From Caecitellus pseudoparvulus (lineage: Eukaryota; Bigyra: Bicosoecida), in assembly GCA_965644315.1 (NCBI GenBank), contig CBFFRQ010000065.1:310001-374000 (forward strand): a DNA stretch of 64,000 nt. The letters are read 5' to 3'. The translations under genes were made by a program, and so were the position numbers. The notes under the pieces were generated by a model. The model made no database searches. It had not been told where the DNA came from and saw only the letters and a list, made by a program, of their open reading frames with translations. Positions 10,632 to 20,661 of this stretch are shown in pieces. Numbering within the stretch: position 1 is the first letter of the stretch; the number at the start of each line of letters is the position of its first letter.

Positions 10632-10972
10632 GCGGTGGCAGCGCCAGCCAGCACGCTACGCAGAAGCCCCTGCGCCTAACCGCGAGGCACACACCTGCGG
10701 CATGTGAGGAGCTCGATGTGATGCCATGCTAGGCGCTGTGGGAGGGAAGGTGACGCAAGGCTAAGGCGGCTGCCTGCAGTGTCGCTGCGACTGCGAAGGG
10801 GCACCAGCCAGCTGGGGGGGGTGCGAGGCTGCTGGGTGACAAATCTAGGCCTGCTGAAAGTTTGATCCAGGCACTGCATTTCCTTCCCAGGTGCGGCGAG
10901 TCGCCTGGCCAGCGCGGTTTTGAGGGCAGGCACGTGACTGGGTCCATCACCTGGCAGTGGCCCAGGAGGGCC
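10632..10972. other. Upstream region of the four-module gene
   Basis: Between the PDI-fusion stop and the next minus-strand exon. On the minus strand an ATG near 10890 opens a frame of about 70 codons that could be a first exon, joining through a GTTAGG donor near 10677 to an acceptor ending TTGCAG near 10627. The donor is weak, so I leave it as a possibility. Confidence 0.3.
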
Positions 10973-12796
10973 TCAGTTCAGCTTGCCCAGGGCAGCCTTG
11001 CGCTGCACGGTCTTCAAGCCTTTGTACACGATGCTGTCCACGAGTCCCAGAACGGTGAAGACTCCGCCCACGATGGCGCACAGGGACGTCACAAAGCGGT
11101 ACAGCGGCGGGTAGCTCTCAGTCGTGACGACAGACAGAGGTGACAGGTCGTACGTGAACGAGGCAGCAGGCGCAGTCGTGTTGTCCACGAACATGTGGCT
11201 GTTTACACTGTGCTTGTAGGTGTGCAACGTCTGCGGCAACTCCACGAGGTCAAAGGCTGCCCCCACCACCTTGAGGTAGTGTTCGTGGTACACGTGCGGC
11301 AGCGGCGAGGTAAACTGCGCCTCGTCAAACTCGTGCAGACCCTTCAGCACTTCCGGCGGCAGACGCTCCTGCAGGGGCTGCGGGAGGGGCTCTCCGAACG
11401 ACAAGGAGTGCACAATGTGGCTCATGTTGGCGCTGGCCCGGTTCAGGCTGTGCCCCTCGTGGTCCAGAGTGATGGCAAGGCGACCCGGCACCTTGGCGAC
11501 GTCCACGAAGCCTTCCAAGTTGCAGCCCAGAACAGGCCCCCCTGTCTTGCCTCTGGATAGGGTCCGGCTCTTCACAGCCACCTCGTCCCCACCGACCGCC
11601 TCGTCGTTCTTCGCAGGGGCCTCGAACACTTCCTGCAGCCCGACGTCATCACCAGGTGCTGGAATGCCAGCCTTGCGCATGGCTGACGCCAGCTTGGCCC
11701 ACAGAGGCGCGTCTGCAGAGCTACTGGTCCAGTGGCCCGTCGAATCCAGCCCCATCCACGAAGTGTCCTCGCCGCGGGACGTGAGGGCCTCCTGCCGAGC
11801 TTGGTGCAGGGCGGCCTGCACACTTCGAGCGTCGCCCACCTCGGAGTCGGCCAGGGCCTGGGCATGAGCTTCGCGCTCCTCAGCGACGTGCTCATAGGCA
11901 GTGACAAAGGTCAGGAGGGCCTCCGGCGACCGCGGTCCGTAGTAGTGCACGAAGGAGTCCCCCGCTGACGGCCGGAAAAGCACGATGGTTGGGAATGCGG
12001 CTACGTGGTGCGCCCTGCACACGCCTTCGCCCAGTGGCGTGGTGCAGTCCACCTTCGCCACAGCCATGGCCCGTCCGAGGCCCGGCGCCACGACGCCAGT
12101 GGGGGGCGGGCCTCGGATCTGGCGAGTTGCCTGAGCCGTGTCCGCATCCATCATCCACGCACCGTCCTTCCCAGCCATGAAGTGCTCACGCAGGCGAGAG
12201 CCATGCTGTGCCAGGTACGTGGAGGGTGTTGGCAGCGACGCGTCGTCCAGGATGCCTTCAATGAGTTCCAGGATGGGCATGAGGCGCTTGCACCAGGGGC
12301 ACCAGGGTGCCATGAACGCCACCAGCACCAAGTCCTTGTCGCGCATGAAGTCATCCCAGTTACTTTCGTCCAGCAGGAACGTTTTCTCCCCAGCCTCGTG
12401 CTTCATCTGCACTGTGGTGGGGGCGGATGGGCGGGAGCGCGCCCGCCCCAGGCGTCGCCGGGCCTCGAAGTCAATGGTGTACTTGTTGATGTTGCGGGAC
12501 ACGTTCACCGCCCGCACACCCAGAGCGTCGCTGACGTCCACAGAGGCGAAGTGGCAGGGGAGGTTGGGCAGGGAGATGTTGAAGTGCACGCGCAGGTGCT
12601 GGTCCAAGGACGTGTCCATCGTGACGTCAGAGGTCACTGTCGGCGTGGAGAAAGCGATCATCTCAGCTGTGACCAGGTATGCGCTGAGCAGCACCGCCGC
12701 GATGCTGATGCCTGCGCCCCAGCGGCTGGCTTCAAACTCATCCAGGTGGCGGATGCGCTTGTGCAGGAACAGGTCAATGTTCCGCACGAGGGACAT
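10973..12796 (-). CDS. ER membrane PDI / ERGIC-ERV fusion (plant PDI-C type)
   Basis: A single exon of 607 residues starts at the ATG at 12796. It begins with an ERGIC-type N-terminal domain: a first membrane segment at about residues 27-50, then a lumenal part with PNLPCHFASVDVSDALG. A thioredoxin domain follows at about 130-320 with active site WCPWCK (Cys166, Cys169) and the cis-proline region AAFPTIVLF. The ERV41/46-type COPII-cargo domain begins with GCNLEGFVDVAKVPGRLAI, and a second membrane segment lies at about 565-592. This order matches the plant and protist PDI-C subfamily (PDI5-3/5-4). The expected role is disulfide formation coupled to ER-Golgi cargo cycling. No KKxx or KDEL ending is seen (the protein ends GKLN). 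A Ser/Ala/Asp-rich linker of about 80 residues between the thioredoxin and ERV parts is unusually long. Confidence 0.93.
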   Translation of the reverse strand: MSLVRNIDLFLHKRIRHLDEFEASRWGAGISIAAVLLSAYLVTAEMIAFSTPTVTSDVTMDTSLDQHLRVHFNISLPNLPCHFASVDVSDALGVRAVNVSRNINKYTIDFEARRRLGRARSRPSAPTTVQMKHEAGEKTFLLDESNWDDFMRDKDLVLVAFMAPWCPWCKRLMPILELIEGILDDASLPTPSTYLAQHGSRLREHFMAGKDGAWMMDADTAQATRQIRGPPPTGVVAPGLGRAMAVAKVDCTTPLGEGVCRAHHVAAFPTIVLFRPSAGDSFVHYYGPRSPEALLTFVTAYEHVAEEREAHAQALADSEVGDARSVQAALHQARQEALTSRGEDTSWMGLDSTGHWTSSSADAPLWAKLASAMRKAGIPAPGDDVGLQEVFEAPAKNDEAVGGDEVAVKSRTLSRGKTGGPVLGCNLEGFVDVAKVPGRLAITLDHEGHSLNRASANMSHIVHSLSFGEPLPQPLQERLPPEVLKGLHEFDEAQFTSPLPHVYHEHYLKVVGAAFDLVELPQTLHTYKHSVNSHMFVDNTTAPAASFTYDLSPLSVVTTESYPPLYRFVTSLCAIVGGVFTVLGLVDSIVYKGLKTVQRKAALGKLN

Positions 12797-13457
12797 GGCT
12801 GCCGGGGTGTCTGCAACCCAAGTTCACTGGCACGGCGTGCGAGCCAGACTGCTCACACAGCACTGCGTAGTGCCCAGAAGAATGCGAAGAGGGGCACCCT
12901 GGGGTGTGAGCAGTAGCCCACGTGCAATCCAAGCCCTTGAAGCCTGTCTGCACCGCCCAGAAAACCGCAGTGCTGAGCTGTAGGGGCAGCACTGCTAGCT
13001 GGCGGAGTGCGGAAATAGCTCCTCTTCAAGCTCCAGCTGCGCACTGCGTGCTGCTCGCGCAAAGGACAGGCAGCAGCTGCGTAGCACGGTTCGGTTCTGT
13101 GAAGATACGAAGGAGTTGAATATGTCGCTGCAGTTTGTGACTCCCATCCCGCATCGCATTTCCACTCGGGCGGCACACATGAATGCAAGCGAATCCAGCT
13201 GCCACCGTCAGCGTTTCAGGCCAAATTCCATCCCCCGGCACCTGCCTGGACAACCACACGCAGCAACGCGCACCGCAGGTCCCCTTTTCCCACCCTATAC
13301 CCGACCGAAGCCCTTTACTGAGCCAGACTCTTTTCCGCTACGGCCCCCCTTGGCAGGGGCAAACGGGTACTCAGCATCGAGCGCTGTGCACGCGGCGGCG
13401 GCTCAGCGACGTGCGCTGAGATAGCGCAGACGCCGCTCCCCGTCGCCCCAAGTGACG
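12797..13457. promoter_or_regulatory. Divergent promoter region between PDI fusion and TKL kinase
   Basis: 661 bases separate two start codons on opposite strands. No gene, RNA or clear TATA element is seen, so the region probably holds both promoters and 5' leaders. Confidence 0.4.
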
Positions 13458-15354
13458 ATGGCCGTAGCATTGGATGAAGGGGCGTTCGCTGTGTGGGTGG
13501 CTGTCACTGCCCTGGTGACTGTGGCATGTCTCCTGCAGGCCCTGATGCTGTGGGCCCTGCGAAAGGAAGTGCGAGGCGGAGTCCTGCACACGGCGCTGTC
13601 TGTCATGTGCGCCCCTTGCTGTGGGAGCGGCAGCTCAACATCAGCCAGCCCTGCTCCGGGCTCCACCAGGTCGCTGAGGGGCAAACGCCGCTCTTCGTCC
13701 CAGAGGGAGTCCGCTGAGGGCGGCCCATCTGGAGGGTCAGTTTCTCGGCCTCGTCGCTGGCGCAACGCTCGTGACCTCACCGCCCTTCCGTCGACGTGCT
13801 CCACACAGGGTGGTGCAGAAGGAATGGGAGGTGGACGTGAAGAAGCTGAGGATGAAGTACGTCATCGGCAAGGGGAACTTCGGGTGCGTGTGGCGCCGCC
13901 ATGGCGCAACGTGAGCGCGGTCACCTCGACTCTCTGCTTGCGACAGCGAGGTGTGGTTGGCAACGTGGCTGGGGTCCCCCGTCGCGGTCAAGACCCTGCT
14001 CCCCAAGCTGCAAGCCAAAGACAACATTGTGAAGCGCTTCATGGACGAGATCTACATGATGAGGTGCGTGCTCTGGCCGGGCTGAGGGAGCGAAACGGCA
14101 AGCACGAAACGCCGACGATGAAAAGCCCTCTCCCTCCCCCGCTCCCGCAGCATTCTACACCACCCAAATGTTGTCATGTTCCTGGGGGCATGCACTGTGC
14201 GGCCTAACCTTTGCCTGGTGTTGGAGTACTGTGTTCATGGCTCCCTCCACCACTTTTTGAAGTCAGAGCACCGACACGGTGTGAAGATCAACATGCCACT
14301 GGTGTACCGCTTCGCGCTGGACATTGCGCGGGGCGTGTACTACTTGCACCGCAAGCAGAGCATCGTGCAGCGCGACTTGAAGGCGCGGAACATCCTGGTG
14401 GACGAGTCCTTGAACGCTAAGGTTGCGGACTTCGGGCTGTCCCGGGTGCTCGACGACGGCGAGCAGAACAAGCTGACCGCTTGCGGGACCCCCGCATGGA
14501 CAGCGCCCGAGGTCGTGCGCCTGGAGGCGTACACCGACAAGGTGGACGTGTACTCCTTCGGGATCATTCTGTGGGAGCTGCTGACGCGGGATGAACCGTA
14601 CGGGGGCCGGAAGGGCGTCCAGATCGCGTACGCCGCGGCGGAGCAAGGGCTGCGCCCAGTCATCCCGTCCTACTGCCCAGAGGACTACGCCCAGCTCATG
14701 AGGGAATGTTGGGCCGACGACCCCGCTGACCGCCCAACCTTTGCCATGATCCTCAAGCGCCTCTTCCAGATGAAGAAGGACGTGGACGGCATCACAGCGA
14801 AGCTGCTGGCGGAGCGCACCGCTTCCCACAGCGACGCAGATCCCATCACTGGACCAGGCACTTCAGACGGTACGGTGGGAGCAGCCAAGCTGCGGGCCAG
14901 TCCAGGCGAGGCGAAGGCTGCGAGCGGTGCCCGTGGCAGCAACCTGGCTCTGAGCCGGGAAGGGACGTTCATGGCGGGCGGCAGCGACAGTGGCATGTCT
15001 GCTGCAACCATGGGCACGTCCACTGTGGCGAGGCCCCTGTCAACGTTTGCCACTCGCAGCGCTGCCTCCGAGGCGGTAAACAGGGGCATCGTAGCTCAAG
15101 GGGCACCTGGAGGAGCAGCCGGGGATTGGGACGGCACGGTAGACAGCGACACTGACGCTGGGGGCGGCGCTGCCCAGCCCCAACCTCGAAGGCGCAAGGC
15201 GTCGTCCTCCTCTGGGCGCGGCATTGCTGTTTCTGGACATGCGGCGGCTGTTGCACTCCGGATTGACGACAGCGACGGAGCCGGCTCCGGCATGCACAGC
15301 GGCTCCTTGCCCCCCAAGAGCCCAGGCGGCCCCAAAGCGCCCCCCCAAGGATAG
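13458..15354 (+). CDS. Membrane-anchored TKL protein kinase with QRD instead of HRD
   Basis: Exons 13458-13735, 13809-13883, 13947-14063 and 14151-15354 give 557 residues; all phases fit and all introns are GT-AG. A hydrophobic segment at residues 10-34 near the N-terminus suggests a membrane anchor. The kinase domain follows: glycine loop GKGNFGEV, VAVK lysine, alpha-C glutamate in FMDEIYMM, catalytic loop QRDLKARN, DFG, then WTAPE. The histidine of HRD is glutamine (codon CAG at 14368-14370); the Asp, Lys and Asn of the loop are intact, so activity is possible but altered. GTPAWTAPE and DVYSFGIILWEL place it in the TKL group, as in plant Raf-like and protist kinases. The C-terminal 200 residues are Ser/Ala/Gly-rich and probably disordered. 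Substrates are unknown. Confidence 0.9.
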
Positions 15355-15637
15355 AGCTGGGCACTGGTGCGCTGCTCAGGCCGCTATTGGCGCATGGGAG
15401 GTGTGTCCGTTGCCGGAAGGGGGTGCCAGCCGACCCCTGAGCCCCCCTCCACAGGACTTGTGAGGGGCCTGCCGCATTCGCCGTCTGTCAACACTTCATT
15501 CCTCTAACACCTTGCACATGCCTGCTGCTGCTGGCCACCCGCTGACACCAAGTTTGGTAGCAAGCCTACCATGCTTAGGGCTTGGTGCTCTTCGTGCCCC
15601 CCACGTACTTCGCCCGACGAGCGGCGACAAGGAACTG

Positions 15638-18600
15638 ATGGCTGAGCAGCCTGCCCCTGAGGCGGCGCCTCCCGTCGAGGGAAACACCATTGCCACGGCG
15701 CACGCGGCAACATCATCTGAACTTGGGGCTAGTATTCTAGCAGATGTCGGGTTCGCCACGGATCAATTCAAGAAAGGCGGCCTGACGGAGGCTCAAGCCC
15801 AGGCCGTACTGTGAGGCGCTACCCGCACCGCCACACGTCGGCGCAGCGGCCAGCGCATTTTGGCCCCCTCACTACGCACTGCAGGGACAAAGACGGCCCA
15901 AATGAGTTGGCTGAGGATGAAGTTGACCCTTTGTTGAAGGTACGGCCGCTGTAGCAGGCTTGCCCAGGCGCTAGGCTGGGTCAGCTGACGCCACTCCGGC
16001 CACTGCACGAGAGCCGCTCACTCGCCCGGTGCCACTCAGCGCCCTCCAACGCCCTGCGCAGTTCCTTAGCTACTTCTGGGGGCCCACACCAATCATGATT
16101 TGGGCGGCCATTGTCATTGAGGTCATCAAGGCGGCCATAACAGGTGAGGAGAATTGGCGACCTGCGGACTGATGCTGAGGTGATGCATTCCTGAAGCCCC
16201 ACTCCCTCGCGGAACAGGAGACGGCTGGGCGGACTTTGGCGTGCTTCTGGTCATGCAGCTCATCAATGGGGTCGTTGGTTGGTGAGTGTCTGCTTCTGGT
16301 CGTGTCCTGCCCAGGGAGGTGGCAGCAGGCAAAGTGGTCGTGAGGCGCCCAAATTGTCCGCGTTGGCGTGGCGGTGGGGTACATGCGCACGTTCTTCCCA
16401 GGCACGTGCCCCGTGGTCCCGGCACACAGGCGTGAGGAAATGAACGCAGGGAACGCCGTGAAGGCATTGAAGGATCGTCTGGCACCGGAGTGCTACGTAT
16501 TCCGTGATGGCACGTGAGTTGCGTGTTGCGGAAGCTGCGGCTGGCAATTTCTCCGAGGCGCTGCGGGTAGCTGTCCGCACATTTCTCCGCGCATCCGTGC
16601 ACCATTCCCTGGCTCATTTCTCCGCTCACGACTGCCCAATTCCCCGCACCGGCGACACAGAGCGCGGCGCGACAAGGCCCGCATCCTCGTGCGAGGTGAC
16701 TTGATTGGGTTGAAGATCGGGGACGTCGTTCCTGCTGACTGCATTCTCGTTGGCAACGACCTCCGACAGAGTTGCGAAGTCGACCAAGCGGCACTTACTG
16801 GGGAGTCCCTCCCAGCCACCAAGCACACCTTGGAAAAGCTGCTGATGGGCTCTGTGATCAAGCGAGGCGAGCAGCAAGCGGTAGTCGTGGGCACAGGCGA
16901 GCGCACCTTCTTCGGCAAGGCCGCTGAGATGATTTCCTCTGTGGAACACAAGAGCCGCTTCCAAGTCATCCTGTTCCACATCACCATGTGGCTCATGGCC
17001 ATCGCCCTGCTCCTGGGCGTCATCATGTTCATCAAGCTGGTCGTCATGGACACTGCCGAGTCCCCCCAGGCAGGCAGCCGCTTCCTTCGGGCGCTGTCCA
17101 TCGTGGTCGTGCTGCTCGTCGCATCCATTCCCATTGCCATGCAAGTGGTGAGCACTGCCACCATGGCCATTGGCGCGCACAAAATGGCCGAGAAGAAGAT
17201 CATCGTCGCGAGGCTCGGCGCCATCGAAGAGCTGGCCGGCATGAACGTCCTCTGCTCCGACAAGACAGGCACGCTGACCAAGAACAAGCTGGAACTGCGC
17301 GACCCATGCACTGCCCCTCAAGCCACCATGGGAACAAAGGAGATGCACTTCTTTGCGGCCTTGGCCGCCAACAAGGACATGGCGAACAACGACGCGATTG
17401 ACTTCTGCATCTGCAACTCGGTTGTCGACGACGACAGCCCCATGAAGAGGGACGCTGAGCCTGCGGAGACGACTGAGGCTGCCTCTTCTGCGTCTGGTTC
17501 TGCCGCGAAAGCCCCCTTTGGCGCTGGCAGCGCCAGCTGGGCCAAGCTCTGCAGCTACGAGCAACTGGACTTCCTGCCCTTCAACCCGACTGACAAGCGT
17601 GTGGAGATCACGGCAAAGGTACCCGCTGACACGGAGCTGCCTGGAGGCGAAGTCTCTGCCCTCATCAAGGTCACGAAGGGCGCCCCTCAAGTGGTCTTGA
17701 AGCTCGCCCTCGAGGATCCCAACTGCATCTACTCACCCCAGGAGGCCGTGGCACTGAAAGAAAAAGTGAGTGCAGACATTCAGGAGCTGGCGGACCGGGG
17801 CTTCCGGTGCTTGGGCGTCGCACACAAGGTCCTCTCTGAGGGCACCGCTGCAAACGGAGATGATTTGGAAGGGAACACGTGGTCTGGGTGGAGGTTCCAA
17901 GGCCTCATCTCCCTGTTCGACCCCCCTCGTGACGACACTAAGGAAACCATCCGCCAAGCCATGGAGAGCGGCGTGGAAGTGAAGATGATCACTGGTGACC
18001 AGACCGCCATCGCCAAGGAGACCTGTCGGGAGCTGGGAATGGGCGTCAACATCCTGGACAGCAACCACTTGCACACGACGTCGGGCACCGCGAGGATGGA
18101 GATGGTGATGGGCTGCAATGGTTTTGCAGAGGTCATGCCTGAGGACAAGTTCAGCATTGTCGAGACCGTGCGAGGCGCGGGCAACGTCGTGGGCATGACC
18201 GGCGACGGCGTGAACGACGCACCAGCCCTGAAGCGTGCTGACATCGGCATTGCAGTGGAAGGGGCAACAGGTGCTGCCAAGGCGGCGGCTGACATCGTGC
18301 TGACAGAGCCGGGGCTGGGCGTAATCATCGACGCCATGGAGGAGTCCCGCAAGATTTTCCAGCGCATGCGCAACTACGTCATTTACCGCGTCTCCAGCAC
18401 CATCGAGCTGCTGCTGTTCTTCTTCGTCGCCGTCATGTTCATCAACGTCAGCGACCCGCTGTTCTTTGGCGCCCAGCCGAGCAACGTATGCTGGGGCTCA
18501 GACTGCCCGGACGGCCGTGTCCGCCCCACGACGGAGGAGCAGCTGAACGCGCACTTCAACGTCTTCACCCTGCCCGTTATCGCGCTGGTGGTCATCACCA

Positions 18601-19466
18601 TCCTGAACGACGGCACCATGATCACCATCGCCTACGACAAGGTTGAGCCGGAGTCACGCCCGCAAAAGTGGAAGCTGGGAGAGGTCGCCGTCGTGGCTTC
18701 CGCTCTGGGTGCCATGGCCTGCCTCACGTCAATCGTCCTGCTGCTCATCACCCTTCAGGCGTCCGTCGTACATGACAGCTGGGCAGGGCGCGTGTTCGGC
18801 GCCAACAACTTGAATGGCCACCACTTCGTCACCTTTGGCGAAGTGCAAACCCTGCTGTACTTGAAGGTGTCCCTCTCCGACTTCCTCACCGTCTTCAATG
18901 CGCGAAACAGGGGCTGGTTTTGGGAACGCCTCCCCGGCCAAGCGCTCTCCATTGCTGCCTTCGGAGCCATGGGGGCTTCCACCCTGTTTGCGCTGTTTTG
19001 GCCCTTTGAAGAGCACGATATGACCTCCTTCAACAAGTACGCGTACATGTCCCCCCTGTCTGGGTCCAAGTACGGCGTGGTTGTCATTTGGGCCATCAGT
19101 TTGCTGTCGTTCCTCCTGCAAGACCTCGTCAAGGTCGCCGCCTTTGCCGTGCTGCATGCGCTGAACAAGGAAGAGGAGGACAGTCTGCAGACCCGCCAGC
19201 AGCAAGTGCGCATTGGGAACAAGGTCAGCCGACGCGACAAGCGCCACAGGCTGAAGCTCGTGAAGACGATGGCTGACTCCTACGAGGCAGCACCTTTCCC
19301 CGGTGCGTTGTCCCCCGCTGGTGTTGCACCGTCGGGCTCCTCCCGCGACCTTGTCACTCTGCCACGCTCCGAACTCAGCAGCCTCCAGGAGCGCCTTGCG
19401 TCACTGGAGGCTGTTGTTGCAGCTCTCCAGAAGCAGTCGGGCGGCGCAGGCGGCGCTGCTGAGTGA
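15638..19466 (+). CDS. PMA: P-type plasma-membrane H+-ATPase (type IIIA)
   Basis: Exons 15638-15810, 15885-15939, 16062-16143, 16218-16281, 16430-16513 and 16661-19466 give 1,087 residues. An in-frame ATG at 15518 would add 40 residues. It pumps protons out of the cell using ATP. Family signatures in order: GPNEL, the TGES actuator motif, phosphorylation site CSDKTGTLTKNK, the nucleotide-domain motif KGAPQVV, MITGDQTAIAKE, TGDGVNDAPALK, and ten expected membrane helices. The nucleotide domain carries a Ser/Ala/Glu-rich insertion at about 17440-17530, and the TM5-TM6 region contains an extended extracytoplasmic loop with two cysteines (VCWGSDC). The cytoplasmic C-terminus is about 110 residues, ends in a short Leu-rich coiled-coil-like segment and differs from plant and fungal autoinhibitory tails. 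Introns cluster in the 5' quarter. Confidence 0.96.
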
Positions 19467-19727
19467 GCTTGCCCACTGCAGCTCGGAGTGCGCAATGCAG
19501 GCCGCGGCACAATCCAAATTCACCAAGGCTTGATGTGAATGTACCCCACCTGTGCTGCTGCCACTGGCTGCCAGTTTTCTGCGGAACACCCCGTCTTGCG
19601 CACTCAGCTGGCCTCCACAGCTTGCTGCAGGCCATCTCAACCAGCTACCTCAGCAACAGCTGCGGCACCCAGGCCAGCACTGCGTTGACGCGAGCGCTGC
19701 TCTAGAGAGACGCAGTACATCTTAGCC

Positions 19728-20631
19728 ATGGCGTCTGAAAGCATTTACAACTGGATCAAGGAGGACGTGCAGGCGGCAGCCAAGCCTCCCATGTACCGCT
19801 CCAAGCACAAGGCAGACGCACCCGTGCCAGCCAGCACCTTCCGGAAGGAGAAGAGGGTAGTGGGTACCTTTGGGCGAATTGTCAAGGACAAAGTGGACCC
19901 CAAGAAGTACCTGAAAGGCCGCGAGCGGTGCGGCCGCGGAGTGCAGCCCACATCAAAGCGTGAGAGTGCGGAAGTTGCTGGCGTCCGATGCATCATCGCA
20001 CCCCGCGACACACTGCGCACCCACAGCCAAGCGATTCACACGGAAGGACAAGCCCCGCAAGGCTGCTGTGCCATCCAGGCACGAACGTCCTGTCATGGGT
20101 GTGAAGCACGAGAAAGACTTCGTCACTGCCAATGCTGTGGAGAATATCCTCGCTGGTGCGTCGCTGCAAGGGCAGCGGCTGGTGCGAGCTGCCTCTTGCC
20201 TCACACAGCCCGTACCGCGCTTCACAGTCCCACCAGCGCGCACAAAGAAGCAGGAGCTTCGGTACACCCAGAAGGCAGAGTATGGCCGCCCACCTGCGTA
20301 CTTGGAGACGGTGAAGGCCGACGTGGAGGCTGAGAGGGACTTCATCCGCCAGATGCTGGACGAGCAAGACATGGTGGCCCAGGCGGAGCAGCCGCGCATG
20401 AGGCAGATGCCCGAGGGCGAGCGAGCTGAGATGCTGGACGCCCTCAAGGAGAAGTGGGATGCAGTGAACATGGAGTACCAGAAGATCACGTTCAAGAACA
20501 TCAGCACGTCCAACTCCACCATCGGGCAGATCCGGGCCAAGGAGGCCTGCGAGCAACAATTGGCCCAGCTGGAACGGGACATCAAGCGACTGTCGGCCAA
20601 AGGGCCCATCTACGTCTTGGACGACGAGTGA
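19728..20631 (+). CDS. ENKUR: Enkurin, ciliary axoneme protein
   Basis: Exons 19728-19959, 20027-20155 and 20228-20631 give 254 residues, matching human enkurin (256). The N-terminus ESIYNWI, the basic middle with AAVPSRHERPVMG and NAVENILAVP, then YGRPPAYL and the C-terminal domain (GERAEMLDALKEKWDAVNME followed by YQKI and QLERDI) follow the enkurin order. Enkurin binds calmodulin and is an inner protein of axonemal doublet microtubules. Its presence indicates a flagellated organism. The second intron (72 nt) contains no stop and is a multiple of three; splicing it restores the conserved AVP. If it is retained, 24 extra residues are inserted. The stop lies 30 bases from the stop of the convergent gene. 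Confidence 0.94.
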
Positions 20632-20661
20632 CCTGCCTGAGCAATGTATTCCTGCAACCTC

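Noticed and set aside
20156-20208. 53-nt intron in enkurin ending at CTCACACAG
   Set aside because: It would break the frame. The acceptor at 20227 (CTTCACAG) keeps frame and restores the conserved AVP of enkurin.
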